A stretch of DNA of 64,000 nucleotides from CAMPKL01 sp963805925 (GTDB taxonomy: Bacteria; Acidobacteriota; Terriglobia; Bryobacterales; UBA6623), in assembly GCA_963805925.1 (NCBI GenBank), contig CAWDWB010000007.1, positions 62,001-126,000 of the forward strand, given 5' to 3'. Each line of letters opens with the position of its first letter. The first letter of the stretch is position 1. Below the pieces are notes generated by a model, which saw only the letters and a list, made by a program, of their open reading frames with translations, was not told where the DNA came from and searched no databases. The position numbers and the translations under genes were made by a program. Below, in pieces: positions 18,306 through 26,927 of this stretch.

Positions 18306-18950
18306 ATGAAAACCTTGATTGTTCTCTTCTTGACTTGTGCCGCTGCCGCGCTGGCCCAGTCCAACGTCGTCCTCGAAAACGACCAGGTACGCGTCCTCAA
18401 GGTCACCGTGCCGACCGATCACACGACCGGCTTCCATGAGCACAAGACCAACCGCGTCATGGTCTATCTCAATAAGGGAGGCCAGTCGGTCATCCGCCAA
18501 GACGGTCTGACAACCGATCAAAAGTGGAAAGCGGGCCAGCCGCTATGGAGCCCAGCTATCGGTATGCACCGGGTTGTTCTCCACGCCAAAGAACCGAACA
18601 CTATCGTCGAGATCGAGCTCAAGCAGCCTGGCCCTGCTGCGTCCGCCGCGATGAGCCGTCTGCATCCGCTCAAAGCCGATCCCAAGCACAACAAGCTGGA
18701 GTTCGAGAACGACCAGGTGCGCGTCTACCGGACGAAGTACGGCGCCGGCGACGACATCCCCACGCATGAGCACCAGAACCCGCGCATCTCGACTTACATC
18801 ACCGCCAGCGACGTCAACGACATCGACGATGTCGGCGTGATGACTCACGGCCAACACGAGGCCGGCGACGTCGCCTGGAGCGTCTCGCAAGTGCGCCACC
18901 ACGCCAAAGCGCTGCGCGCTTCCGAAACCGTCGTCGTCGAGCTGAAGTAG
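18306..18950 (+). CDS. Secreted double-cupin protein
   Basis: 214 aa with an N-terminal signal peptide (residues 1-17, cleavage after LAQ). Two tandem cupin-like halves are visible: the first begins NVVLENDQVRVLKV with HEHKTN, and the second begins LEFENDQVRVYRTKYGAGDDIPTHEHQ. The shared ENDQVRV core and HEH metal-binding triad show an internal duplication. Periplasmic location and metal binding are expected; no substrate can be named. It lies between two genes for large secreted proteins of the opposite strand. Confidence 0.8.
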   Translation: MKTLIVLFLTCAAAALAQSNVVLENDQVRVLKVTVPTDHTTGFHEHKTNRVMVYLNKGGQSVIRQDGLTTDQKWKAGQPLWSPAIGMHRVVLHAKEPNTIVEIELKQPGPAASAAMSRLHPLKADPKHNKLEFENDQVRVYRTKYGAGDDIPTHEHQNPRISTYITASDVNDIDDVGVMTHGQHEAGDVAWSVSQVRHHAKALRASETVVVELK

Positions 18951-18959
18951 GCTAGGAGG

Positions 18960-20646
18960 CTATTCGATGACGGACGTGCGCACTGCAAAGTTGTTGTAAT
19001 ACAGGCGGCCGCCGACTAAACCTGATCGCCGCGATCTGGCCCGCAGAAGAACGCGAGCTGCCGCTAACCGAAATGAGCCCCGTCGGGTCTCCGTCTCCGT
19101 CCCACGGTGAACTCTGAGGCAGCGTGCCCAGGACCCTCTGGGGCACGACAAACATACCCGCGGCAGGGTCAGCCGAACAGAAGGCAAATCCGGCGACGCC
19201 AGTGTCGAAGTTAACCGACTGTATGCGGATCACCACGTACTCGGTCGCCGGGTCAATACCCGACCAGGTGAATGTCCGATCCTGGTCTCGTCCGATCGTT
19301 GCGAATTCCGACATGTTTGTCCACTGCGGGCCGGTCTGCGGTATGGAAATGTCGGCCTCGAACATGCCGATGTCGTCCGCTTGCGAGCCTCCCTTCAAAA
19401 CGAAGGCGCCAGGCGTGTAGAATTCTGGCAACGCATCCCCTCCGAAGCCGCCGCCGACTGTCTTCTCGTAGCTCGAACCATTTGGCGGAATCGGCTTTCG
19501 TGCCCTGCGGCCCTTGTAGCTGCAACTCCGGCCCGGCGTTCAGCGCAATGCGACTGACTCGGGTCGTTGTCGCCGCCCTCAATGGCTCGAAATCGCCTGA
19601 CAATGCAGGCCCCGAGAGGAGCGACGGCGTCTCGGTCAGGCGTCATGCTTATGAGTTCCTGCATCGTAAAACGGCTGAATTCGCTTGAGAATTCGTCGAC
19701 GACGACATCCATGGAGCCTTGCGAGGTGGTTAGCATGCCCCGAAAACGATCCATCTTTGCAAACCCGAAGCCGCCCTCGCCGGCTTGGGAGAACGTCTCC
19801 AACTCGCCCGGCAGAAAAGTTTGGAAGTCCGAACAGAAGGCGCCGCTGTCGGTAACCGCAATCGTTACGTAATTGCTGACGACGCCATTCACCACTACGA
19901 CGACCGGCACGTAGCAGCCCGTCACGCCCGCAGGAATCGCGAAGTTAATTTGATCGATCGCCGGAAAGCCAAACGACCGGCCAGCGTACTGCACCGCCGC
20001 CGCTTTGCCTCCGACCCAAACTTCGACCGTGACGGGCAGATTGCCGACCGGCGGCGGGCCCGCGTCGACATCGGCGCCGCCGGTGATCGGGCCTAGGCCG
20101 GTTCCCCACAGGATAACCACCTGGCCTGGGTGTGCGGCGTCCGTGATGGCGTTCACTGGCTGTTCAGCCTGCGACACATAGTTCTGAACGATGCCTGGGC
20201 CGAAGCCTGCCTGGTTGCGCGAGAAGATGCCAAACCCGCTGTCGACCACCTTGATCGCGGTCGGCGCCGAAGACTCGCCGTTGTAGGTAACCGTTAGCGT
20301 GCCGTTCCCCGCCGGCAGGTCCGAAGGCAGGACCGCGGCGAGTTGACCCGCGACGCTGAACAGCATGAAGGCCGAGCGCGTGACGCCGTTCACCGTCACC
20401 GAGATGGACGTGCCGCCCAACTCCGTTCCCAGCGGTAGTAGAAGGCGCTCCGATGAAATCCGCCGGCCCCAGATCCGTTCCAAAAACGGCAAACATCGAG
20501 CCGCGAGCGATTCCGTCGCCGGGCAGTCCGACCGCCACATAACTGGCGCTGTTGACGACGCCGCCCGCGGGAATCGTCGGTACGGCGAGGGCGGTTGCGG
20601 AAAAGATGAGGGAAGCCAGTAGGGCCGCTTTGAGGAAGTTGTGCAC
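18960..20646 (-). pseudogene. TIGR03437-type secreted protein gene broken by four same-direction frameshifts
   Basis: Start ATG 20646 begins a signal peptide (MHNFLKAALLASLIFSATALA) and VVNSASYV..GSMFAVFGTDLGPADF, a Solibacter TIGR03437 N-terminal block. The coherent protein then continues in other frames: a break near 20440 (TELGGTSISVTVNGV follows), near 19575 (RVSRIALNAGPELQLQGPQG), near 19500 (IPPNGSSYEKTVGGGFGG) and near 19040 (LVGGRLYYNNFAVRTSVIE, TAG at 18962). Each change moves the frame the same way (one extra base or two missing). Undisturbed, the product would be about 560 aa. No homopolymer is evident at the first break. Either genuine decay or a cluster of consensus errors; the neighbouring housekeeping genes are clean. 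Confidence 0.8.
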
Positions 20647-20759
20647 GCCGAAATGCTCCTTGCTTGGTTCTCAAGCGAGCATCGTTGCCGGATGGGCGGT
20701 CCAGCTAACCCGCTTCGTAGGGGTCCATGATAAGTCGAGTGGCGCCTGGGAGCCAAGAA

Positions 20760-22184
20760 TTATTCGATGAAGCCCCGTGCGAACTCCACGAAACGGTAAA
20801 CGTCGCGGAAATTGCTGGCCAACCCGACCGAAACGCGCACCGCGCCGGTGCTCTTGCCGTCGACGCACAGCCGAAAATCTTCGGGCGTAAAGCGCGGGAC
20901 CTTCGCTTCGCTAGTGTTTTTGAAGCAGCCGATCAGCTCGGTTTTCGACAACTCCAAAGCCGTCTCGCCGCCTCCTGGGTTGCAGAAGCAGCCAGTGCGG
21001 AGCGAGATGTTGGAGCGGCTGGCGGCCTCTTCTATGTCGAGGTGGTTGATGACCTGGTCCTGAGCGTCGTAGAAGTTCATCGTCATCGCACCGCCCCGCC
21101 CTTCCGCCGTCGCAGGGCCGTATAGCCGAATCAGCCTGCGCCCATTGGCGTGTTTCAGAGACGTGATTTGCTCCAACAGCCAGCCGGTCAGGCAACGGCA
21201 GCGCTCGTGGATGGTGTCGATGCCGACAGATTCGAGGTATTCGAGACCAATCTTCACAGCGGGAATGTTCAGGTAGTCGACAGTGCCGTCTTCGAAGGCA
21301 GCCGCGCCTTCGGCGAAGTAGTGCTTGTCGCCTTGAACGGATGCGACCGTGATCGTGCCGCCGGAGAACCAGGGCCGGCTTAACTTGGCCAGCGTCTGCC
21401 GCCGCGCCAGCAAACAGCCGACGCCCGTCGGGTAACCAAACATTTTGTAGAACGAGATCGACACGAAGTCCGGATGCCACTGGCTCAGATCCAAGCGGTT
21501 TGTTGGGACGAATGCGGCGGCGTCAAGTAGCACTTCCCAACCCAACTTCTGGGCTCGCTCAATCCACTCTAGCGGGTGCTGCACGCCCGAAAAGTTCGAC
21601 TGCGCCGGATAGGCGAACAGATTGTGGGCCCCTTCTTTGCGGTCTTCGAGAAAGCTCTGGAGGACGGTTTCATCCACGGTCATCGCCGGCAGAGCCAGCG
21701 GCACATAGGCGATCCCGGCACCCTTCGAGCGGGCGAACTCGCGGATGCCGTTGACCGAATTGTGGTTGTCGAAAGTCAGCACGTAGCGATCTCCCGGCCC
21801 AAACGGGTACGACTCGCCGACCAACTTGAGCGCGGTGGACGCATTGGCGGTGAAGATCACCGCGTATTCTTCCGGCGAGCCGTTGAAGTAGTCCAACACC
21901 TTCGAGCGGACGCCTTCGACGATGTCGGTCATCGCTGATGAGCTGGGGTTGTGCGAATGGGGGTTACCGAAGATGCCGCCTTCCAGCATCTTCATGTGAC
22001 GGCGTAACTGGCTCGCGGCGTAGAGACCGCCGCCGGTGTAGTCGAGGTAGACGTGGTCGCGTTCGTCGAGTTGGCTGTAGTCGGTCGCCCGCAGGTGATC
22101 AATCTTAGCGGTCGTCTCGTACGTAGGGAGCCTTGCGCGAAAATCCTCTTCCGCAGCCGCTAGCGTATCGCTGATCGTCTCCAT
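20760..22184 (-). CDS. PLP-dependent enzyme resembling the N-terminal domain of molybdenum cofactor sulfurase
   Basis: 474 aa class V aminotransferase / cysteine desulfurase fold. The PLP Lys247 sits in SISFYKMFGYPTGVG, and Cys399/Cys401 in LRTGCFCNPGG; both blocks closely follow eukaryotic MOCOS/ABA3 sulfurase N-terminal domains, including the later GAVRVSVGLASNFRD stretch. In those enzymes the Cys carries the persulfide that converts the Mo=O ligand to Mo=S. No C-terminal MOSC domain is present. Start placed at ATG 22184 (a purine-rich GAGAG precedes it) rather than an upstream in-frame codon at 22229 whose extra 15 residues look non-coding. Functional assignment is inference; a plain desulfurase is the alternative. 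Confidence 0.85.
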   Translation of the reverse strand: METISDTLAAAEEDFRARLPTYETTAKIDHLRATDYSQLDERDHVYLDYTGGGLYAASQLRRHMKMLEGGIFGNPHSHNPSSSAMTDIVEGVRSKVLDYFNGSPEEYAVIFTANASTALKLVGESYPFGPGDRYVLTFDNHNSVNGIREFARSKGAGIAYVPLALPAMTVDETVLQSFLEDRKEGAHNLFAYPAQSNFSGVQHPLEWIERAQKLGWEVLLDAAAFVPTNRLDLSQWHPDFVSISFYKMFGYPTGVGCLLARRQTLAKLSRPWFSGGTITVASVQGDKHYFAEGAAAFEDGTVDYLNIPAVKIGLEYLESVGIDTIHERCRCLTGWLLEQITSLKHANGRRLIRLYGPATAEGRGGAMTMNFYDAQDQVINHLDIEEAASRSNISLRTGCFCNPGGGETALELSKTELIGCFKNTSEAKVPRFTPEDFRLCVDGKSTGAVRVSVGLASNFRDVYRFVEFARGFIE

Positions 22185-22519
22185 CTCTCTTATCTTCGCG
22201 CCAAAACAGCATGGACGTCGCGCACCCATTCTCTTCTTGCACCCCCCTGCTAATTCTTAAGTGAGACGGCCCGCTCGAAAGAGCGTGCCGTCTTCATTTC
22301 AGGGCACTCTCGATGTTCGAAACTGCCAGGGGTCCAAACCAGCGATTCGCAGTCTGATCAACAACTTAGGTTATTTCCCAGGCAGCAAAAAGCGACATTC
22401 TGCGGTATGGCGGAGACGTTCACCGAAAAGATGGGTTCCGGTCCGGCATCTACGGCGTTGAGAATCGCCGGGTTTCCGTTTTGGGACGGTTTCGCCCATA
22501 ATCTTTGGTGTTGATCCTC
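22185..22519. other. 335-bp intergenic region between divergent genes, with one strong hairpin
   Basis: Separates the PLP enzyme (minus) from cytochrome c (plus), so it should hold both promoters. It contains the structured element at 22264-22293 listed separately and a second smaller GC-rich repeat region near 22450-22495. No tRNA, coding frame of quality, or recognisable riboswitch was found. Confidence 0.6.
22264..22293. other. Stable GAAA-tetraloop hairpin in the divergent intergenic region
   Basis: AGACGGC pairs with GCCGTCT, then a C-T mismatch, then CGCTC/GAGCG closed by a GAAA tetraloop: 12 base pairs. It lies 80 bp before the minus-strand gene and 226 bp before the plus-strand gene. 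It may be a terminator of readthrough, a leader structure or part of a small RNA; no strong T-run follows on either side. Confidence 0.45.
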
Positions 22520-23308
22520 ATGTCACACTCCAGAGTTTTCTTATTCGCCGCTTTGTTCATCGCCTCTGCGCCTGCGGTTTGGGCGCAGGCCGACGTGCCG
22601 ATTCCAAAGTCGGTAGTGCAGAAGACATATTCGGCCGAGGCGGCTGCCGCGGGCGAGTCGGCCTTTGTGCAGAACTGCGCGTTCTGTCACGGACGCGATG
22701 CGGGCGGCGGCGAGTCCGGCCCAGACTTGACGCGGTCCAACTTGGTGACGCAAGACGTGGACGGCGACAAACTCGGTCCGGTGATCCGTAACGGCAAGGG
22801 CGCGATGCCGCGATTCCCTGTTTCCGAGCAGGAGTTGGCCAATCTAGTCGCGTTCATCCACACGCAGAAAGCCAAGGCGGAGTCGCAAGTCGGCGGGCGC
22901 CGCGGAGTGGACACCGAGGATCTGAAGACGGGCGACGTTGGCAGGGGCCGAGCGTTCTTCAATGGCGCCGGGAAGTGCGCGACCTGCCATTCTCCCACGG
23001 GCGACCTGGCCGGCGTTGCGTCGAAGTACCAAGGGCTGCAATTGATGCAGCGTACGCTCTATCCGCGCGGCGCGAAAGTTATGTTGACGGTGACTTTGGC
23101 CTCGGGAGAAAGGGTGACCGGCCAGCGCGAGTACCAGGATGAATTCACGGTTGCGTTGCGAGACTCTGCGGGGCTCTACCGCTCGTTCGCGGCTTCCAAA
23201 GTGAAGGTCGAGGCGGATGCGCCGGCTGAAGCTCACGCAGCGATGTTGCCGCAGTATACGGACGACAACTTGCACGACCTAATGACGTATCTGCTGACGC
23301 TGCAGTAG
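22520..23308 (+). CDS. Secreted diheme cytochrome c
   Basis: 262 aa with a signal peptide (residues 1-22, ending VWAQA). Two c-type heme motifs, CAFCH in the N-terminal half and CATCH in the C-terminal half, each followed by the expected Met-bearing region. ATG 22520 is preferred over the TTG at 22505 because the signal peptide starts there. Only 19 bp precede the PQQ dehydrogenase gene, so this is very likely its periplasmic electron acceptor, the usual partner arrangement for PQQ alcohol dehydrogenases. Confidence 0.9.
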   Translation: MSHSRVFLFAALFIASAPAVWAQADVPIPKSVVQKTYSAEAAAAGESAFVQNCAFCHGRDAGGGESGPDLTRSNLVTQDVDGDKLGPVIRNGKGAMPRFPVSEQELANLVAFIHTQKAKAESQVGGRRGVDTEDLKTGDVGRGRAFFNGAGKCATCHSPTGDLAGVASKYQGLQLMQRTLYPRGAKVMLTVTLASGERVTGQREYQDEFTVALRDSAGLYRSFAASKVKVEADAPAEAHAAMLPQYTDDNLHDLMTYLLTLQ

Positions 23309-23327
23309 CCGGAGACGAGACGACGCC

Positions 23328-24869
23328 ATGAAGTACCTAGATCTATTCGTGAAGCCGCTGGGGATTGCGGCGATTCTGGCGGGATCGCTCGCTGCACAAG
23401 ATGTGACGCGCGAGACGCTGGTGAATCCGCCGACGGATTCGTGGCCGATGTACCACGGCGACTACTCGGGCAAGCGGCACAGTCCGCTGACTCAGATTAC
23501 GCCCGAGAACGTTGGCAATCTGTCGTTGGCCTGGGCTTTTCAGACGGGCGCGTCGACCTCCATCAAGGCGTCGCCGTTGGTGGTCGACGGGGTGATCTAT
23601 TTCAGCGTCCCGGACATTGTTTGGGCCGTCGATGCGCGCTCGGGCAGACAACTGTGGAAGTATCAGTATCCGGAGAACAAGGGTTTTCACATCGGCTCGC
23701 GCGGTGTGTCGATGTATAAGGACTGGCTGTTCTTCGTGACGCCGGACTCGCATCTGATTTCGCTGAACGCGAAGGACGGCAGCGTCCGCTGGGATGTGGA
23801 GGTCGCTGACGCCAAGCGCGGCTACTGGATGACGCTCTCGCCGCTGGTCGTCGGTAATCATGTGATGGTCGGACCGTCGGGCGATTTTGACAACCTGACC
23901 GGATTCTTGAAGGCCATCGATCCCGAAACCGGCGAGACACAGTGGCGTTGGGACAGCACGCCTCCGGCCGGTACACCGGGCGCGACGACAGGCGGCATGA
24001 TGTGGATGAGCGGCACCTATGACCCTGAGGCGAATCTCGTCTATTGGGGAACAGGGAATCCAACGCCGGTGCTCAATGGCCGGGTGCGCCCTGGAGACAA
24101 CCAGCATACGGGCAGCATCGTGGCGCTGAACCCGGATACGGGCAAGTTGGCTTGGGCCTTCCAGGCCTCGCCGCACGACACCCACGATTGGGACGCGGCA
24201 GAGGTGCCGGTTTTAGTGGATGCGGAGTTCAACGGACGCCAACGCAAGCTGCTGTTGCAGGCGTCGCGCAACGGCTATTTCTTCGTGTTGGACCGTTTGA
24301 CGGGCGAGAATTTGCTGACCAAGCCGTTCGGTCCGGTGAACTGGGCGACGGGGTTGGATAAGAAGGGCCAGCCGATTCCGAATCCGGATAAGGAACCGGC
24401 CGCCGACGGACGGATTATTGCTCCGGATGAAGCTGGGCTGACCAACTATCGTTCGCCCAGTTTCGATCCGAAGACGGGGCTGCTGATCGTGAGCACGCAC
24501 CCGAGCTACGCGATTTACTTCAACAAGCAGGCCGACGGCGCCTTCGGCTGGGCGGGCGCGGACTATAGCGTCTGGGGCACGGGCGTACTTAAGGCGATCG
24601 ACTATCATACGGGCGATATCCGTTGGACACACGATCTGGGCGAAGGGACGCCAGCCGCCGGCGTGTTGACGACAGCATCGGGACTCACCTTCACGGCTGA
24701 TATTCCGGGCAACTTATTGGCGCTGCGTTCGAGCGACGGCAAGACGTTATGGCATACCAGCGGCGGTGCCCGGATGCAAAGTCAGCCGGTGACCTACATG
24801 CTCGACGGGCGCCAATACGTCGTCACGGGCATCGGCGGAGTGCTGTTCTCTTGGGCTCTTCCTGAGTAA
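23328..24869 (+). CDS. PQQ-dependent alcohol dehydrogenase, lanthanide-type active site
   Basis: 513 aa quinoprotein with a signal peptide (about residues 1-23) and an eight-bladed propeller rich in W-docking repeats. The active-site segment is SPHDTHDWDAAE with Asp287 as the catalytic Asp and Asp289 two residues on; in XoxF-type enzymes that second Asp ligates the lanthanide, while calcium enzymes have a small residue. The protein contains no cysteine at all, so the vicinal disulfide ring found in classic methanol dehydrogenases is missing. Substrate unknown. Forms an operon with the upstream cytochrome c. Confidence 0.9.
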   Translation: MKYLDLFVKPLGIAAILAGSLAAQDVTRETLVNPPTDSWPMYHGDYSGKRHSPLTQITPENVGNLSLAWAFQTGASTSIKASPLVVDGVIYFSVPDIVWAVDARSGRQLWKYQYPENKGFHIGSRGVSMYKDWLFFVTPDSHLISLNAKDGSVRWDVEVADAKRGYWMTLSPLVVGNHVMVGPSGDFDNLTGFLKAIDPETGETQWRWDSTPPAGTPGATTGGMMWMSGTYDPEANLVYWGTGNPTPVLNGRVRPGDNQHTGSIVALNPDTGKLAWAFQASPHDTHDWDAAEVPVLVDAEFNGRQRKLLLQASRNGYFFVLDRLTGENLLTKPFGPVNWATGLDKKGQPIPNPDKEPAADGRIIAPDEAGLTNYRSPSFDPKTGLLIVSTHPSYAIYFNKQADGAFGWAGADYSVWGTGVLKAIDYHTGDIRWTHDLGEGTPAAGVLTTASGLTFTADIPGNLLALRSSDGKTLWHTSGGARMQSQPVTYMLDGRQYVVTGIGGVLFSWALPE

Positions 24870-24911
24870 CTGCCGCACCGCGCTGATATACTGGCGGCGT
24901 CCGCCCTCTAC

Positions 24912-25550
24912 ATGGTCAAAGACGGGATTTACTACGGCGTCGGGTTCACGATTGCGGGCCTCCTCATCAGTTTGGTGTTCGGTCCGCTTTGGGCGGTGCC
25001 GCTATTCGCGTTAGCCGTATTCTGCCTGAACTTCTTCCGCGACCCGGAACGGGAGATTCCGGGGGGCCCGGTGGCGGTATCGCCGGCCGACGGCAAAGTG
25101 GTGCACATTCGGCCGCGGCCGGACGGTGGCGTGCGGATCAGCATCTTCTTGAACATCTTCAACGTGCACGTGAACCGCGTTCCGGTTGCCGGGGTGATTC
25201 GCTCGATCGAGTACCGGCCCGGCACGTTCGTCATGGCGCATCGCGAGAGCGCCTCGGAGGAGAATGAGCAAAATACCCTGGTCATCGATCCGGACGGCGC
25301 GGGGGGCGGGGAAATGGTGGTCAAGCAGATCGCCGGGCTTATCGCCCGCAGGATTGTGTGCTACAAGAAAACCGGCGATCGGGTTGCCAAAGGAGAGCGG
25401 ATCGGGATGATGAAATTCAGTTCCCGGATGGACGTTTTCCTGGGTCCTCAGTGGCGCTTGTTGGTCGCCGAAGGGGATCATGTGGCTGCAGGTAGCTCGA
25501 TTTTGGCCCGGCTAGACGAGGACGCTTCAGGCGGAGTAGATTATGCGTAA
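24912..25550 (+). CDS. psd: Phosphatidylserine decarboxylase, short (archaeal-type) form
   Basis: 212 aa membrane-associated proenzyme that makes phosphatidylethanolamine. Hydrophobic N-terminus (residues 6-40), RDPEREIP, SPADGKVV, IFLNIFNVHVNRVP and the C-terminal AAGSSILARL are typical. The self-cleavage site, normally FGSR, reads F-S170-S171-R: the Gly before the pyruvoyl-forming Ser is replaced by Ser. Ser-Ser cleavage is known in other pyruvoyl enzymes (histidine decarboxylase), so activity is plausible. Its end overlaps the pssA start by 8 bp, giving a phosphatidylethanolamine operon. Confidence 0.9.
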   Translation: MVKDGIYYGVGFTIAGLLISLVFGPLWAVPLFALAVFCLNFFRDPEREIPGGPVAVSPADGKVVHIRPRPDGGVRISIFLNIFNVHVNRVPVAGVIRSIEYRPGTFVMAHRESASEENEQNTLVIDPDGAGGGEMVVKQIAGLIARRIVCYKKTGDRVAKGERIGMMKFSSRMDVFLGPQWRLLVAEGDHVAAGSSILARLDEDASGGVDYA

Positions 25551-26403
25551 GCCCCTACAGGGAGAACGGCCGCCTTACGCGTTGCCGACCATATTTACCG
25601 TCGGGACGATCTTCTGCGGCTACTACTGCCTGATGAAGACGGTGCAGGCGATCTCGTTGCCGCCAGAATCGGTGGAGTTGGCGGCGCGCTATTACAACCA
25701 CGCGGCGATGGCTATCGGGTTTGCCGTCTTCACCGACGGCATGGATGGGCGCATTGCTCGGGCTACGGGTGCGGTGAGCGAGTTCGGCAAAGAGATTGAT
25801 TCGTTGGCGGACTGCATTACTTTTGGCGCGGCGCCGGCGACATTGGCGTTCGCCTGGGGCGTGCGGTCGCCGGAGTTAAGGCCGGATCTGTGGCTGGCAG
25901 ATTATTTCCCGGGGCTGGGCTACTTCGTGACGTTTCTGTTTCTAACTTGCGGCGCCGCCCGTTTGGCGCGCTTCAACGTGCAGAAGAACCCGATGCCCAA
26001 GAATCCGGGGCTGCCGGGAAGACGGTATTTTGTGGGTTTGCCGATTCCGGCCGCAGCGGGCATGTTGGCTGCGGTGATTCACGCTTTGAGCGGGCAGCCG
26101 ATCGTGAGTTGGTGGCCGGGCGGGATTCTTTGGCTTGCGTTGGTGGGCTTCCTGTCGTTCTTGATGATCTCGAACTGGCGTTATTCGAGCTTCAAAGACG
26201 TGAACTTTATGAGGGTCCCGTGGATGGGGGTGATCTTCTTCGCCACGATCATTTACTTGATTTGGAACTTCTCGCAGCCGGTGTTGCTGACGATCTCCAG
26301 CGTGTTCGTCTTCAGCGGCGTGTGGTCGCGGGCTGTTTGGCTATTCAAGCGCAACAAGAGTGGCCAGGCTGAGGGCGGCAGCGAAGCCGAGTCGACAACG
26401 TGA
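25543..26403 (+). CDS. pssA: CDP-diacylglycerol--serine O-phosphatidyltransferase
   Basis: 286 aa integral membrane enzyme that makes phosphatidylserine, the substrate of the adjacent Psd. The CDP-alcohol phosphotransferase motif DGMDGRIAR...EFGKEIDSLAD matches DGxxAR-x8-GxxxDxxxD closely, with Gly in place of Ala in the first part. Several transmembrane segments follow, including a C-terminal one near residues 225-265 and a charged tail. Its TGA overlaps the GTG start of lptE. Confidence 0.93.
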   Translation: MRKPLQGERPPYALPTIFTVGTIFCGYYCLMKTVQAISLPPESVELAARYYNHAAMAIGFAVFTDGMDGRIARATGAVSEFGKEIDSLADCITFGAAPATLAFAWGVRSPELRPDLWLADYFPGLGYFVTFLFLTCGAARLARFNVQKNPMPKNPGLPGRRYFVGLPIPAAAGMLAAVIHALSGQPIVSWWPGGILWLALVGFLSFLMISNWRYSSFKDVNFMRVPWMGVIFFATIIYLIWNFSQPVLLTISSVFVFSGVWSRAVWLFKRNKSGQAEGGSEAESTT

Positions 26404-26921
26404 GGTTCTTGGGGGCGTGGTGCGCCGCGTTCGCACTGCTGGCGAGTATGGGGTGCGGCTACCAAGTGGCCGGTCGAGCCGACACGATTCCCGATGAGGT
26501 GCGTACGATTGCAATTCCGCCGTTCGTGAACAACACGACGGAGTTCAAGATCGAGCAGTTTCTGGCGGAAGCGGTGACGCGCGAGTTCCAGACTCGAACG
26601 CGATTTCGGGTCGTGAATGGAGAAAACGGCGCCGATGCCACCTTGCGGGCGACCGTGCTGACGTTTCGCGCCGTCCCGGCCAACTACGACCCAAACACAA
26701 ACCGCGCCAGCACGATCAATACGTGGACGCAACTCTATGTGACGCTTTCGGAAGGCGGCTCGGGGCGGGTGCTGTATCAGAACCCGAATTTGGAGCATCA
26801 CGAGCGGTACGAAGTTGCGGCGGATCCGCGCGCCTACATCGAGGAGCGCCAGGCTGCGCTGTCGCGGTCGAGCGAGGCGATGGCCCGCGAACTGGTGTCG
26901 GCGGTGTTGGAAGGATTCTGA
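26400..26921 (+). CDS. lptE: LPS-assembly lipoprotein
   Basis: 173 aa. Signal with lipidation Cys19 (LLASMGCGYQ) and the LptE start of mature protein GYQVAG; then the IPDEVRTIAIPPFVNNT block and a four-stranded sheet pattern seen in LptE. LptE plugs LptD in the outer membrane and inserts LPS. GTG start overlaps the pssA stop. Downstream holA is separated by 6 bp, the lptE-holA order also seen in many Gram-negative bacteria. Confidence 0.88.
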   Translation: MRFLGAWCAAFALLASMGCGYQVAGRADTIPDEVRTIAIPPFVNNTTEFKIEQFLAEAVTREFQTRTRFRVVNGENGADATLRATVLTFRAVPANYDPNTNRASTINTWTQLYVTLSEGGSGRVLYQNPNLEHHERYEVAADPRAYIEERQAALSRSSEAMARELVSAVLEGF

Positions 26922-26927
26922 TAGCCG

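Noticed and set aside
18960..20646. Programmed frameshifting in the TIGR03437 gene
   Set aside because: Four breaks without a slippery heptamer or a downstream structure are better explained by decay or error.
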